A program made the position numbers and the translations under genes. This document shows, in pieces, positions 27,237 through 35,176 of a stretch of 64,000 nt of DNA. How positions within the stretch are numbered: position 1 is the stretch's first letter; each line of letters starts with the position of its first letter. The DNA comes from Niabella yanshanensis. Lineage in GTDB: Bacteria > Bacteroidota > Bacteroidia > Chitinophagales > Chitinophagaceae. The DNA lies in assembly GCF_034424215.1 (NCBI RefSeq), contig NZ_CP139960.1:4650001-4714000 (forward strand), written 5' to 3'. The notes below the pieces were generated by a model that saw only the letters and a program-made list of their open reading frames with translations, had not been told where the DNA came from and searched no databases.

Positions 27237-28580
27237 ATGAAATATATAACTGTGTTGTGGCTGCTGCTTATTTCGGTGTTTGCTTTGCAGGCACAACCAG
27301 GAAAAGACCTTTTCTCCATCCGGTCGTTGAAGCAATTATCGGTTTGGAGAGACAGTTTGAACGCCACACATAATACAGGTGACTTTAATCCCGGGTATGC
27401 GCAGCTCAGTCAGGCTTTATGGAATGGTATTCCGGTACATGAAGTGCGGTTCGAAAATAATGAATTGAAAATGGAGGTGCTAGCAAAGACCCCGGGTGGT
27501 GCAAAAAGGATGATTCAGGTTGTACAGGAGCAGTACGGAGATGTTGTTAAAAAAAAGGAGGCTTGGTCGGGAACTGTCTATTCGGCAAACACGCCTGAAA
27601 TAAATATTGAGCTGAGTGTAGACGCTGACAAAGACAAGCCGCTGACAGCCAATACCGGCGCTGAATTAACAATGAGTTTCAAGCCGGTTTATGAAGAGCC
27701 GTACCCTAATATTGCTAAAAAGATCATTCCCCAACCCAACGGCATGTTCTATTTTTTAAGCCTGGATTATTATGAGAACAATGTTCAGGTTTATCTGAAT
27801 GATATTTGCATTTACAATGCATTAGGCCGTAGCAGGCACATCAATGAAAGAGAAATTAATTTGAATCCGTTTATTTTAGGCAGGGAGAATATAAAATTAA
27901 AAGTATTGATAACCCCAGGCCATGATGAAAAAGGGCAACCATACGCTTCTATTCAAAAAAGCTCCTTTGCTACCGCTGAACTACGAAAAGGTTTTTTTAA
28001 GAATGAGGTTTTTGAACTGGTGGAAGCCCGTGAGGTATGCAAATTTAAAGAGTATGTAACCGACACGATCAATGATGGAGAAGTGCGTTATTCTTCCTAT
28101 ACGGGCACTTCTCAGTACGGTGGCAGACAGCTCAGTGCTGCGTATGATTTTATCGTCGATGTGAGTTATCAAACAGATGGGTGGGCTAATGGTAAAGATT
28201 TGAGGCAGGACAAAAACCTGAAGCAGAAGGTGACAGCGCTTTATGAGAAACTGGCGAAAATTATTGAGGCACGCGATGCCGCTGCCTTAAGCGCCATCAT
28301 GTATGGTGCAGGAAAGGAAGATGCAGAGGCTAATTATAATCAAAAGGCCGCGTTAATTACTGACCGGTGGACGCAGTGGATGGATATGTTGGCAAAAACC
28401 AACGTAGTAAAAATTGAAAAGGATTTTGATTTGGAAATAAGCGGGGATGGGAAACTGATTTATGCAATCCCCCGGAATCAAAAAGACATGTTACGTGCGA
28501 TCGGCAAGAATACTGTCACAGGATTTACTCTCTATATGTTTGAAGATAAAAACGATGACCAACTTAAATTTATACGATAA
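27237..28580 (+). CDS. secreted protein of unknown function, coupled to WG-repeat protein
   Basis: 447 residues with a clear Sec signal peptide (ITVLWLLLISVFALQAQ). I do not recognise a family. Most of it looks beta-rich up to about residue 300, with an amphipathic helix pair near 320-400 (VTALYEKLAKIIEARDAAALSAIMYGAGKED) that resembles the DUF/NTF2-like helices found in some secreted proteins, but not closely enough to name. The C terminus is charged. The stop codon is separated by one base from the next start (28582), so the two are translated from one message and probably act together outside the inner membrane. There is a gap of 177 bases upstream after the terminator, so this gene likely has its own promoter. 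Confidence 0.75.
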   Translation: MKYITVLWLLLISVFALQAQPGKDLFSIRSLKQLSVWRDSLNATHNTGDFNPGYAQLSQALWNGIPVHEVRFENNELKMEVLAKTPGGAKRMIQVVQEQYGDVVKKKEAWSGTVYSANTPEINIELSVDADKDKPLTANTGAELTMSFKPVYEEPYPNIAKKIIPQPNGMFYFLSLDYYENNVQVYLNDICIYNALGRSRHINEREINLNPFILGRENIKLKVLITPGHDEKGQPYASIQKSSFATAELRKGFFKNEVFELVEAREVCKFKEYVTDTINDGEVRYSSYTGTSQYGGRQLSAAYDFIVDVSYQTDGWANGKDLRQDKNLKQKVTALYEKLAKIIEARDAAALSAIMYGAGKEDAEANYNQKAALITDRWTQWMDMLAKTNVVKIEKDFDLEISGDGKLIYAIPRNQKDMLRAIGKNTVTGFTLYMFEDKNDDQLKFIR

Positions 28581-28581
28581 T

Positions 28582-30357
28582 ATGAAACAGCTGCTACTAT
28601 TAACCGCCATTCTACTTTTAAACGGTAATTGGGTACTGGCGCAGTTTAGTGTGAAGGATTATAAAGGCAAGCCCAATAGTGAGGTTTTGTTGGAACTTAA
28701 AAATGTGGTTGAGCAAATAAAAAGCATTGAGCGGTTCAGTGATGTTTTTGGCGAAAAAGAAGAAATGTTTTATGCTAAAGATGAACTCGAGCCGGCATTT
28801 AAGTTAGATACCACCATTGCGCTGCAAACTTTTTATGAATTCACAAATACAAAGTTCAAATTGTATCAGACGTTAAAAGAAGGAGGTTCTGAATTAAAAA
28901 TGGATGACGGCGACTTTCATGGAAGTTTGTCGGGTAAAACATTCACCATAAAACTGGTTCCTAAAAGATTTTATTTTTATGACGGCACTACAGCCGATGG
29001 CGTGTCGCACATAACAATGGATTTTGCATTTGCTGAAGATATTCCCTTCAGTAAAAGAATTGACAGTATTGCCTGCGATATAATACTGGATTACGTTACC
29101 TCCTTCGACAAAGTAGAAATCAGCACTGCAAAGCCCGCGGCTACTTACAAAAATAATTTCATAAAGCTTTTAAAGGCCAACAAGAATGACCTGGAATTTA
29201 TTTATAACAAAGACCTGGACTATGATTTTGTAGAAGGCCTTAATGCCAATGGTAATCCATTAGATGATAAAAGCCATAGTACAACCAATATTAAAAACAG
29301 GGGTTTTAAGATGTTTCGTGCCATAAGGGAACCTTTGGAGACAATAATAAGTGCGGCAGAAAAAGACACGGTTATGGACAGGACTGCCTTTCAGGAAAAG
29401 TATATGAGGTTGCTTGAGAAGGAATTTGTAAAGATTCCCCAAAATGATACGATGCTAAGAGTAGCTAAATATAAAGGTGCGGTAAAAGGAGCGAGGCTTT
29501 GGTTCGCTACCTCAAAAAAACAACAACAGTTAGCGCTCACCATCAAAGCTGCCGGCTTTAGTGATATCCATTTTGAAACAGGAGATACGTACGGTGTGTT
29601 ACGTGATAATAATGGAAAAGAGTTAATGAAGGTGGATAAAACGATAACCGACATTACACCCTGGTTTTACCAGGATGATCAGCGTTTCTTGTACCTGGAC
29701 CTGGCCGGTAAAAAAATGGAACCGTTGCCTTATTATTCTCTGCAAAAGCTGACTAATAATTATGTGGTTGCCAAAGAAGATGAAGAGGGGGCCGATATTT
29801 TGATTGATAAAAAAAATAAGCGCCTGGGAGCCTTTGAGGATATTGAAAGTTCAGGAGAAACTGTTATCGCCTTTAAAAAAGATGATGTGCTGATGATTAC
29901 ACCCGATGAACAGCAGGTATGGCACAAGGGTGTAGAAGAAATGTCGGAGATGGAAAACGGGTATGCAGTGATCAGGCTGAACGGTAAATATGGATTTGTA
30001 GATACTTATGGTAAAATGTCCATTCCTGCAGAATACGAGGGCGCGGTGCCCTTTGATGACATGGATGGTTACACGAAATCGGATCTGTTATTTGCTGTAA
30101 AAAAGAATGGGAAATGGGGCTTTATCAATACACTGAATAAGGTGGTTGTTCCCTTTGAATATGACGAGGTACTGCCTTTCTCTTACGGTGTGACAATGGC
30201 AATAAAAGATGGCAAGCGTGGCTTAATTAGTACATCCAATCAAATCATAGTCCCTTTTAACAATGGCTCCAGCTTCGGGCTTTCCAAAAACTTTGGCAAG
30301 CGCAGTTATTCATTGAGTACGGGCAGTTATAACTACTCCGGCAGGAAGGAGAAATAG
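28582..30357 (+). CDS. secreted WG-repeat protein
   Basis: 591 residues from ATG 28582; the longer open frame from 28462 overlaps the previous gene and is not used because the signal peptide (MKQLLLLTAILLLNGNWVLAQ) starts here. The first 400 residues are an unrecognised mixed domain. The C-terminal third has WG-type beta repeats: KYGFVDTYGKMSIPAEYEGA, KWGFINTLNKVVVPFEYDEV and KRGLISTSNQIIVPF, each with the G-(F/L)-(I/V)-(D/N/S)-T spacing. WG repeats are thought to form beta-propeller-like or solenoid surfaces for binding; no enzyme motif is seen. It starts one base after the stop of the preceding unknown gene. Confidence 0.8.
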   Translation: MKQLLLLTAILLLNGNWVLAQFSVKDYKGKPNSEVLLELKNVVEQIKSIERFSDVFGEKEEMFYAKDELEPAFKLDTTIALQTFYEFTNTKFKLYQTLKEGGSELKMDDGDFHGSLSGKTFTIKLVPKRFYFYDGTTADGVSHITMDFAFAEDIPFSKRIDSIACDIILDYVTSFDKVEISTAKPAATYKNNFIKLLKANKNDLEFIYNKDLDYDFVEGLNANGNPLDDKSHSTTNIKNRGFKMFRAIREPLETIISAAEKDTVMDRTAFQEKYMRLLEKEFVKIPQNDTMLRVAKYKGAVKGARLWFATSKKQQQLALTIKAAGFSDIHFETGDTYGVLRDNNGKELMKVDKTITDITPWFYQDDQRFLYLDLAGKKMEPLPYYSLQKLTNNYVVAKEDEEGADILIDKKNKRLGAFEDIESSGETVIAFKKDDVLMITPDEQQVWHKGVEEMSEMENGYAVIRLNGKYGFVDTYGKMSIPAEYEGAVPFDDMDGYTKSDLLFAVKKNGKWGFINTLNKVVVPFEYDEVLPFSYGVTMAIKDGKRGLISTSNQIIVPFNNGSSFGLSKNFGKRSYSLSTGSYNYSGRKEK

Positions 30358-30446
30358 GCAGGGCAAAAGTGAGTTTCAAACTTTCCTTGTTCCGATTGTT
30401 GATGCTGCGAGATATCTCCTGCCGAAAAATGTATTAATTTCCCCGC

Positions 30447-31073
30447 ATGGAAAAACTTTCTCAACCCGATTGGCTGAACTTGGTAAAAGAACTCCAGTTT
30501 ATTGCCTAGGCTGGACTTACTTATACCCGTGATGATTTTGATAAGGAACGGTTTGGACGTATAAGGGATATTGCCGCTGAAATGATGAGCACTGCTACGG
30601 GCCTGCCTTTTGAAAAAGTAAACAATTTGTTTTGTAATGAAGAGGGTTTTCAGACACCTAAGTTAGATACCCGGGCGGCCATCTTTCAGCAGGGAAAAAT
30701 TTTGTTGGTGAAAGAGCGGGACGGACGATGGTCATTGCCCGGCGGATGGGTGGATGTGCTGGAAACTATTAAGACTAATACCGAGAAGGAAGTAAAAGAA
30801 GAAGCTGGTCTGGATGTAGAAGCAGTTCGGATTATTGCAGTGCAGGACCGTAACCATCATAATGATCCGCCTTATGCCTATAATGTATGTAAAGTTTTTA
30901 TGCTTTGCGAATTGAAGGGCGGAACGTTTGTACCCAATATGGAAACTCTCGAAAGCAGTTATTTTGATTTAGAAGAATTACCGGCGCTGGCTACAGAAAA
31001 AAATAACCAGTCGCAGGTTGCCATGTGCTTTAAAGCTTACCAGGAACCGCACTGGCAGGTACTGTTTGACTAG
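30447..31073 (+). pseudogene. NUDIX hydrolase with N-terminal helical domain, interrupted by an amber codon
   Basis: The expected start is ATG 30447 (MEKLSQPDWLNLVKELQFIA), which reads 20 codons and meets TAG at 30507-30509. The same frame then continues without interruption as AGLTYTRDDFDKERFGRIRD through to the stop at 31071-31073. The full product would be a NUDIX hydrolase with the helical N-terminal domain (Nudix_hydro_N) followed by the Nudix domain: GRWSLPGGWVDVLETIKTNTEKEVKEEAGLDV has the box Glu residues. A CAG to TAG change restores a Gln that would fit IAQAGLTYT. Translation could restart at ATG 30582 (or 30585), giving a 163-residue protein with an intact Nudix domain but no N-terminal domain, so partial activity is possible. 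Confidence 0.8.
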
Positions 31074-31162
31074 TTGCCTTGTGTTTGCTCAATTTCGGTA
31101 AATATTATAGCCTCTGTGTTCTTGCAATTTCTTCGGAATGGCACCACATTGCTGAATTTTTT

Positions 31163-32458
31163 TTAGTCTTCCATTAAATGCTTTTGTATAAAGCGGATAA
31201 ATATGTCGTAATCTTCAGGCAAAATGGTATGCCCGCCCTGGTGCATATAGTATCCTAATGTATTCAGCATACTGGTATCTCCCGCTATGGGGATGTCCGT
31301 TTTGTTCAGTCCTCTTTTTTGAAATAAGTGATAAACGGGTTCAGCTGCCTGCGCGGCAAGAAATTCACCTTTGGGATCGGAGAAATAATCTTCGTTACCA
31401 GTTTGCAATAACAAAGGACGCGGTGCCATTAACGCAATCAGCATATGGCTGTCCATAGGCAAATCATTGACCCGTTTCGAGAAGCTATGATAGTTGGGTG
31501 CAAACTGGTAATAATAACGACCGGCATCGGTGATCATTTGAATGGTCTCGCCGTAATTGCGACGGCTAAGAGCAGCACCGCCTTCTCCTGAAATGCTGGC
31601 AATGATCAATGCAAACCTGGTATCCCGCGCGCCAGTCCACAAGACGGTTTTCCCTAAGCGTGAGGCGCCATTAAGCGCGATGCGTTTATTGTCTATATCC
31701 TTATCAGTTTCCAGGTAATCCATGATACGGCTTAAACCCCAACTCCATGCCGATATAGCGCCCCACTCCTCGGCAGCAAAAAATTGTTGTCCGTCTTTTA
31801 AAAATTGTTTTCTTACACCGTGCATAAGCCCCCCTTTGAAATCGGGTTCGATATCTCCATAATAAAAAGTGGCGTAGCCAATACCCGCAGCTATCAACTT
31901 TTCAACGGGTACTTTTTTAGCAGCAGAGCGCGTCTGCAGTATGCGTTGGCCTTTTTCCCAGGCGTAGCCTGGCTGAAGCGACGAATCATCCACCGCCATG
32001 GCATTAGTTACAAATGAAATCCCTAACAGCATTGGTGGGGGAGCGCTAGCTTTGGCTGGCAGGTAGTAGAGCAGGAAGGCTTTTGGGCCACTGGTGTCTT
32101 TTGAAAAATAAATCGTTACCTGTTTGCGTATAGCCTTTCCGTTGAAGGCATAACCATTAGCTTCCCTGACTTTATATGAAACGGGCTGCAGTGGTTTCGG
32201 CGACTTGCCAAATTGCAGGTTTTCGAAAAGGGAAAGAATTTCAGTTCTTCTTCGCTGCACCCATTGACTGGCCGTAGTAACGCGTTGCCCGTTTTGCATC
32301 AGTAGCGGATCCGGAAGCGTGTAGCTCCCTACTGAGTCTTCATGGTAGTTTACATGAACGCCGGCAATGGTTTGAGAATAGTTGGGCTGTTGCTGGCTTT
32401 TTGCAGCAAAAGAAACGAAGAGTAAATACCACAGGCAAAAAATGAAGGCAATTTTCAT
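31163..32458 (-). CDS. glucuronoyl methylesterase-like enzyme, CE15
   Basis: 431 residues with a signal peptide (IAFIFCLWYLLFVSFAAKS). Alpha/beta-hydrolase fold of carbohydrate esterase family 15: nucleophile motif LNGASRLGK (about S266), the GEGGAALSRR segment just after it, then LPMDSHMLIALMAPRPLLLQTG and a catalytic His in MHQGGHTI (about H410). CE15 enzymes cleave esters between 4-O-methyl-glucuronic acid of xylan and lignin alcohols. The GASRLGK nucleophile elbow differs from the canonical GCSRxGK by Cys to Ala, removing the disulfide seen in some members. I start at ATG 32458; a TTG two codons upstream is less likely. It is divergent from the FAS1/SusCD operon and fits its substrate class. 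Confidence 0.85.
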   Translation of the reverse strand: MKIAFIFCLWYLLFVSFAAKSQQQPNYSQTIAGVHVNYHEDSVGSYTLPDPLLMQNGQRVTTASQWVQRRRTEILSLFENLQFGKSPKPLQPVSYKVREANGYAFNGKAIRKQVTIYFSKDTSGPKAFLLYYLPAKASAPPPMLLGISFVTNAMAVDDSSLQPGYAWEKGQRILQTRSAAKKVPVEKLIAAGIGYATFYYGDIEPDFKGGLMHGVRKQFLKDGQQFFAAEEWGAISAWSWGLSRIMDYLETDKDIDNKRIALNGASRLGKTVLWTGARDTRFALIIASISGEGGAALSRRNYGETIQMITDAGRYYYQFAPNYHSFSKRVNDLPMDSHMLIALMAPRPLLLQTGNEDYFSDPKGEFLAAQAAEPVYHLFQKRGLNKTDIPIAGDTSMLNTLGYYMHQGGHTILPEDYDIFIRFIQKHLMED

Positions 32459-32592
32459 ACACAATCGTTAAAGGAATAAGAGATATATACCTGGATCAGG
32501 TAAACTAAAATAAGAAAAATCGGGAAAATAAGGATGGTATAACTGTACTGTCGCCGGGTTTAGTTGTTATTGTCGAACCTAGCCGATATACA

Positions 32593-32638
32593 ACAAGATA
32601 CAACAGGATGGTTGACTTTTATACAAGCATTACTTTCG
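32593..32638 (+). promoter_or_regulatory. direct-repeat promoter module before FAS1/SusCD operon (copy 2, distal)
   Basis: Half-sites ACAAGATACA (32593-32602) and ACAGGATGGT (32603-32612) at a 10-bp step, then TACTTTCG (32631-32638) 28 bp after the second half-site start. Same architecture as copies 1, 3 and 4. It lies in the 452-base divergent gap 32459-32910. Confidence 0.5.
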
Positions 32639-32693
32639 GTGCGTACGATTGGGAAAGTGATTTTTTACAGGTTTTAGTAAGATCAGCTAAAAG

Positions 32694-32739
32694 ACAGGAT
32701 GCAACAGGATAGTAAAAAATAAAGCCTTTTTTATTTTCG
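32694..32739 (+). promoter_or_regulatory. direct-repeat promoter module before FAS1/SusCD operon (copy 3, proximal)
   Basis: Half-sites ACAGGATGCA (32694-32703) and ACAGGATAGT (32704-32713) at a 10-bp step, then TATTTTCG (32732-32739) 28 bp after the second half-site start. It lies 101 bp downstream of copy 2, so the operon has two such modules in tandem. Leader to the FAS1 start at 32911 is about 170 bases. Confidence 0.6.
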
Positions 32740-32910
32740 TTATAAGACGATTAAAAATAGGAAACGATTGCAGAGAAAAACTGAGAATAACAATAAAATT
32801 TAAACAAAACAACTGGAATTAATTTCCAACCGACAAAGATTGTAGGCAGTAACAACAGCCGGTGCAATGTGCCGCGCCGTATGGTATTGCTAATGTCAAA
32901 AAACGAAAAG

Positions 32911-35139
32911 ATGAAAAAACGGATCACTAAAAGTTTTGTTGCGTGCCTGCTGCTGTTATGTTTTACGGCTTGCAGAAAATCTACCTGGGACGAGTTTTAT
33001 GGCAAGCCGGATAACCTGGCAAAGCCTATTTATACTGTTCTAAAGGAAAAGGGAAATTTCACGCATTTACTGAAAGCTATTGATAAGGCCGATTATACCC
33101 GAACACTGGACGCTGCAGGCTATTGGACATTTTTCGCACCAGACGATGCGGCTTTTTCGGAGTATTTTGCAGATAAAGGCATCAGCAGCATAGATCAGCT
33201 AAGTGCCGAAGAATGCAGGAATATTGTTACCTACTGCCTTACTTATTATGCTTATAAAAAAGAACGGATCGATGACTACCAGTCTTCTTCTGGCTGGGTA
33301 GCTGATCAGGCTTTCAGACGCCGGACAGCTAATTACAAGGGTGTATATGATGACATTGACGCTACCGGTACTACCCGCAAAGCAATTGGTAGTAACCGAA
33401 ATGGGACTCTGTATCAGGATAATGACAATAATCATAAGTATATTCCTTACTTCGTCGATAATTTCATGACGGGTAAAAGCCTTAGTGCGGCTGACTACAA
33501 CTATTTCTACCCCAATTCAAATTTCACTGGATTTAATGTAGCCAACGCAGCCGTTAAAGAAGCCGACATTACAGCGGAAAATGGTGTGATACATGTTATA
33601 GATAAAGTGATTGAAGCGCTTCCTAATCTGGAAGACTATTTACAAAACAATGATCAGTACAGTATATTTAATTCACTGTATCAGAAATACCTTGTTTCAT
33701 ATGTACCCAACCCCACAATGACTCGAACTCACCAGGTACTTAATGGAGGCAATGAACAGGTGTATACTAAATTTTATGATCCCGGATTTGCCTTCTCCCT
33801 GAACAATGAGAACTTTATTCAATCTGGCAACGATGCGCAAATCAATAGTTATAGCGTTTTCGCACCAAAAAACGATGTAATGCAGGCATATATTGATACT
33901 GCGTTGCTGAAGCACTATACTTCGCTCGATCAAATGCCCCCTTCTATTATTCAGGATTTTTTAAATGCGCATATGTGGCAGGAGGCGGTTTGGCCCAGCC
34001 AGTTCGAAAGCGCAATCAATTTTGTGGGTGAAGAGGCACGTTTTGATCCGGCTACAAATATTGTTGAAAAAAAAATACTAAGTAACGGGATGTTCTACGG
34101 GACCAACAAAGTGCAGAATGCTAATGTGTTTACGAGTGTGTATGGCAATGCCTATCTCAATCCCAACTATTCTATGATGATAACATTGCTGAACCTGGAG
34201 CTAAGAACTTCGGTATCTAATATCTATAATAACTACACCATCTTCATGATCAGTAATCAAATGTTCAATGATGCGGGTTATACGGTGGATCAGTCCATTA
34301 GTACCCTTCCCATGGATCAGTGGCGGTATACACCACCAGCTGGTTCAACCATACCAGCAAGTACGGGTGCTACTACCAGAGCTCGTTTACAACGCATATT
34401 AAATCTGCATGTGGTTCCTAATTCGGTATTAAGTAACCTTACAGGTCCTGGCATCGCTATGACCTATGGCGGCGAGTACCTCAGGTATATCAACAATACG
34501 GTTTATACAGCTGGTAATGTAGATTCTAACACAGTTGTTACTACCAATGGCTTTGAAAATGCTATTAATGGCAGAGTATATTATTCAGATCGTATCATGG
34601 AGTTTAGCGAGGAAACGGTAGGACAGGATATTGAGCTAATAGGAACACCTGAATCCTCACCTTATCATTATTTCTGGAACTTTCTCAACAACAGCACGGC
34701 TTTATGGAACAATACTACCAAACTCATCGCAGGCGTAGCTAATGGGTCCTTTTACACGGTGTTGATACCTACCAACGCTGCGATACAACAAGCGGTTAAC
34801 GATGGGGTGCTACCCGGAACTGGTACGGCTCCCGATCGAGTACCCAATTTTAATCCGGATTCAGAATTGGAAAGGCAGCAGGTGGCGAGGTTTATTCAGT
34901 ATCATATTTTGGAGCGCCGCACGATTGGTACTGATGGCGTCGAAAGCGGAGCAATACCAACAGTACTAAAAAACAATTTGGGAGAGCCCACTACCATTTT
35001 TGTAAACAATAGCGTTGGTAATATGCAGCTTACGGATATGCATAGCCGGCGGGCAAATACCATTTTGGCCAATAGTAACTACCTGGCTAACCGGGCGTTG
35101 ATTCACAGTATTGATAATTATCTGCGATACGTGTATTAA
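32911..35139 (+). CDS. FAS1 (fasciclin) domain lipoprotein, four-domain, PUL-associated
   Basis: 742 residues from ATG 32911; in-frame ATGs at 32881 and 32893 are less likely because the signal sequence MKKRITKSFVACLLLLCFTAC begins here. The lipobox ends FTAC and is followed by Arg-Lys-Ser and acidic residues. At least four FAS1-type units can be traced: about 45-230 (GYWTFFAPDDAAF ... GVIHVIDKVIEALP), about 235-430 (SVFAPKNDV ...), about 430-600 (FMISNQMFNDAGY ... NGRVYYSDRIME) and about 610-742 (YTVLIPTNAAI ... ALIHSIDNYLRYVY). FAS1 domains are adhesion or ligand-binding modules. Being first in a SusCD operon, it probably acts as a surface glycan-binding or organising lipoprotein; that role is inferred. 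Confidence 0.85.
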   Translation: MKKRITKSFVACLLLLCFTACRKSTWDEFYGKPDNLAKPIYTVLKEKGNFTHLLKAIDKADYTRTLDAAGYWTFFAPDDAAFSEYFADKGISSIDQLSAEECRNIVTYCLTYYAYKKERIDDYQSSSGWVADQAFRRRTANYKGVYDDIDATGTTRKAIGSNRNGTLYQDNDNNHKYIPYFVDNFMTGKSLSAADYNYFYPNSNFTGFNVANAAVKEADITAENGVIHVIDKVIEALPNLEDYLQNNDQYSIFNSLYQKYLVSYVPNPTMTRTHQVLNGGNEQVYTKFYDPGFAFSLNNENFIQSGNDAQINSYSVFAPKNDVMQAYIDTALLKHYTSLDQMPPSIIQDFLNAHMWQEAVWPSQFESAINFVGEEARFDPATNIVEKKILSNGMFYGTNKVQNANVFTSVYGNAYLNPNYSMMITLLNLELRTSVSNIYNNYTIFMISNQMFNDAGYTVDQSISTLPMDQWRYTPPAGSTIPASTGATTRARLQRILNLHVVPNSVLSNLTGPGIAMTYGGEYLRYINNTVYTAGNVDSNTVVTTNGFENAINGRVYYSDRIMEFSEETVGQDIELIGTPESSPYHYFWNFLNNSTALWNNTTKLIAGVANGSFYTVLIPTNAAIQQAVNDGVLPGTGTAPDRVPNFNPDSELERQQVARFIQYHILERRTIGTDGVESGAIPTVLKNNLGEPTTIFVNNSVGNMQLTDMHSRRANTILANSNYLANRALIHSIDNYLRYVY

Positions 35140-35176
35140 ATGCTGAAGATAGCGTGCAGCCCTAATTACAGGCTTT

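Noticed and set aside
28462-28581. Upstream extension of the WG-repeat gene to 28462
   Set aside because: The extension lies inside the previous coding region in another frame, and a proper signal peptide starts at 28582.
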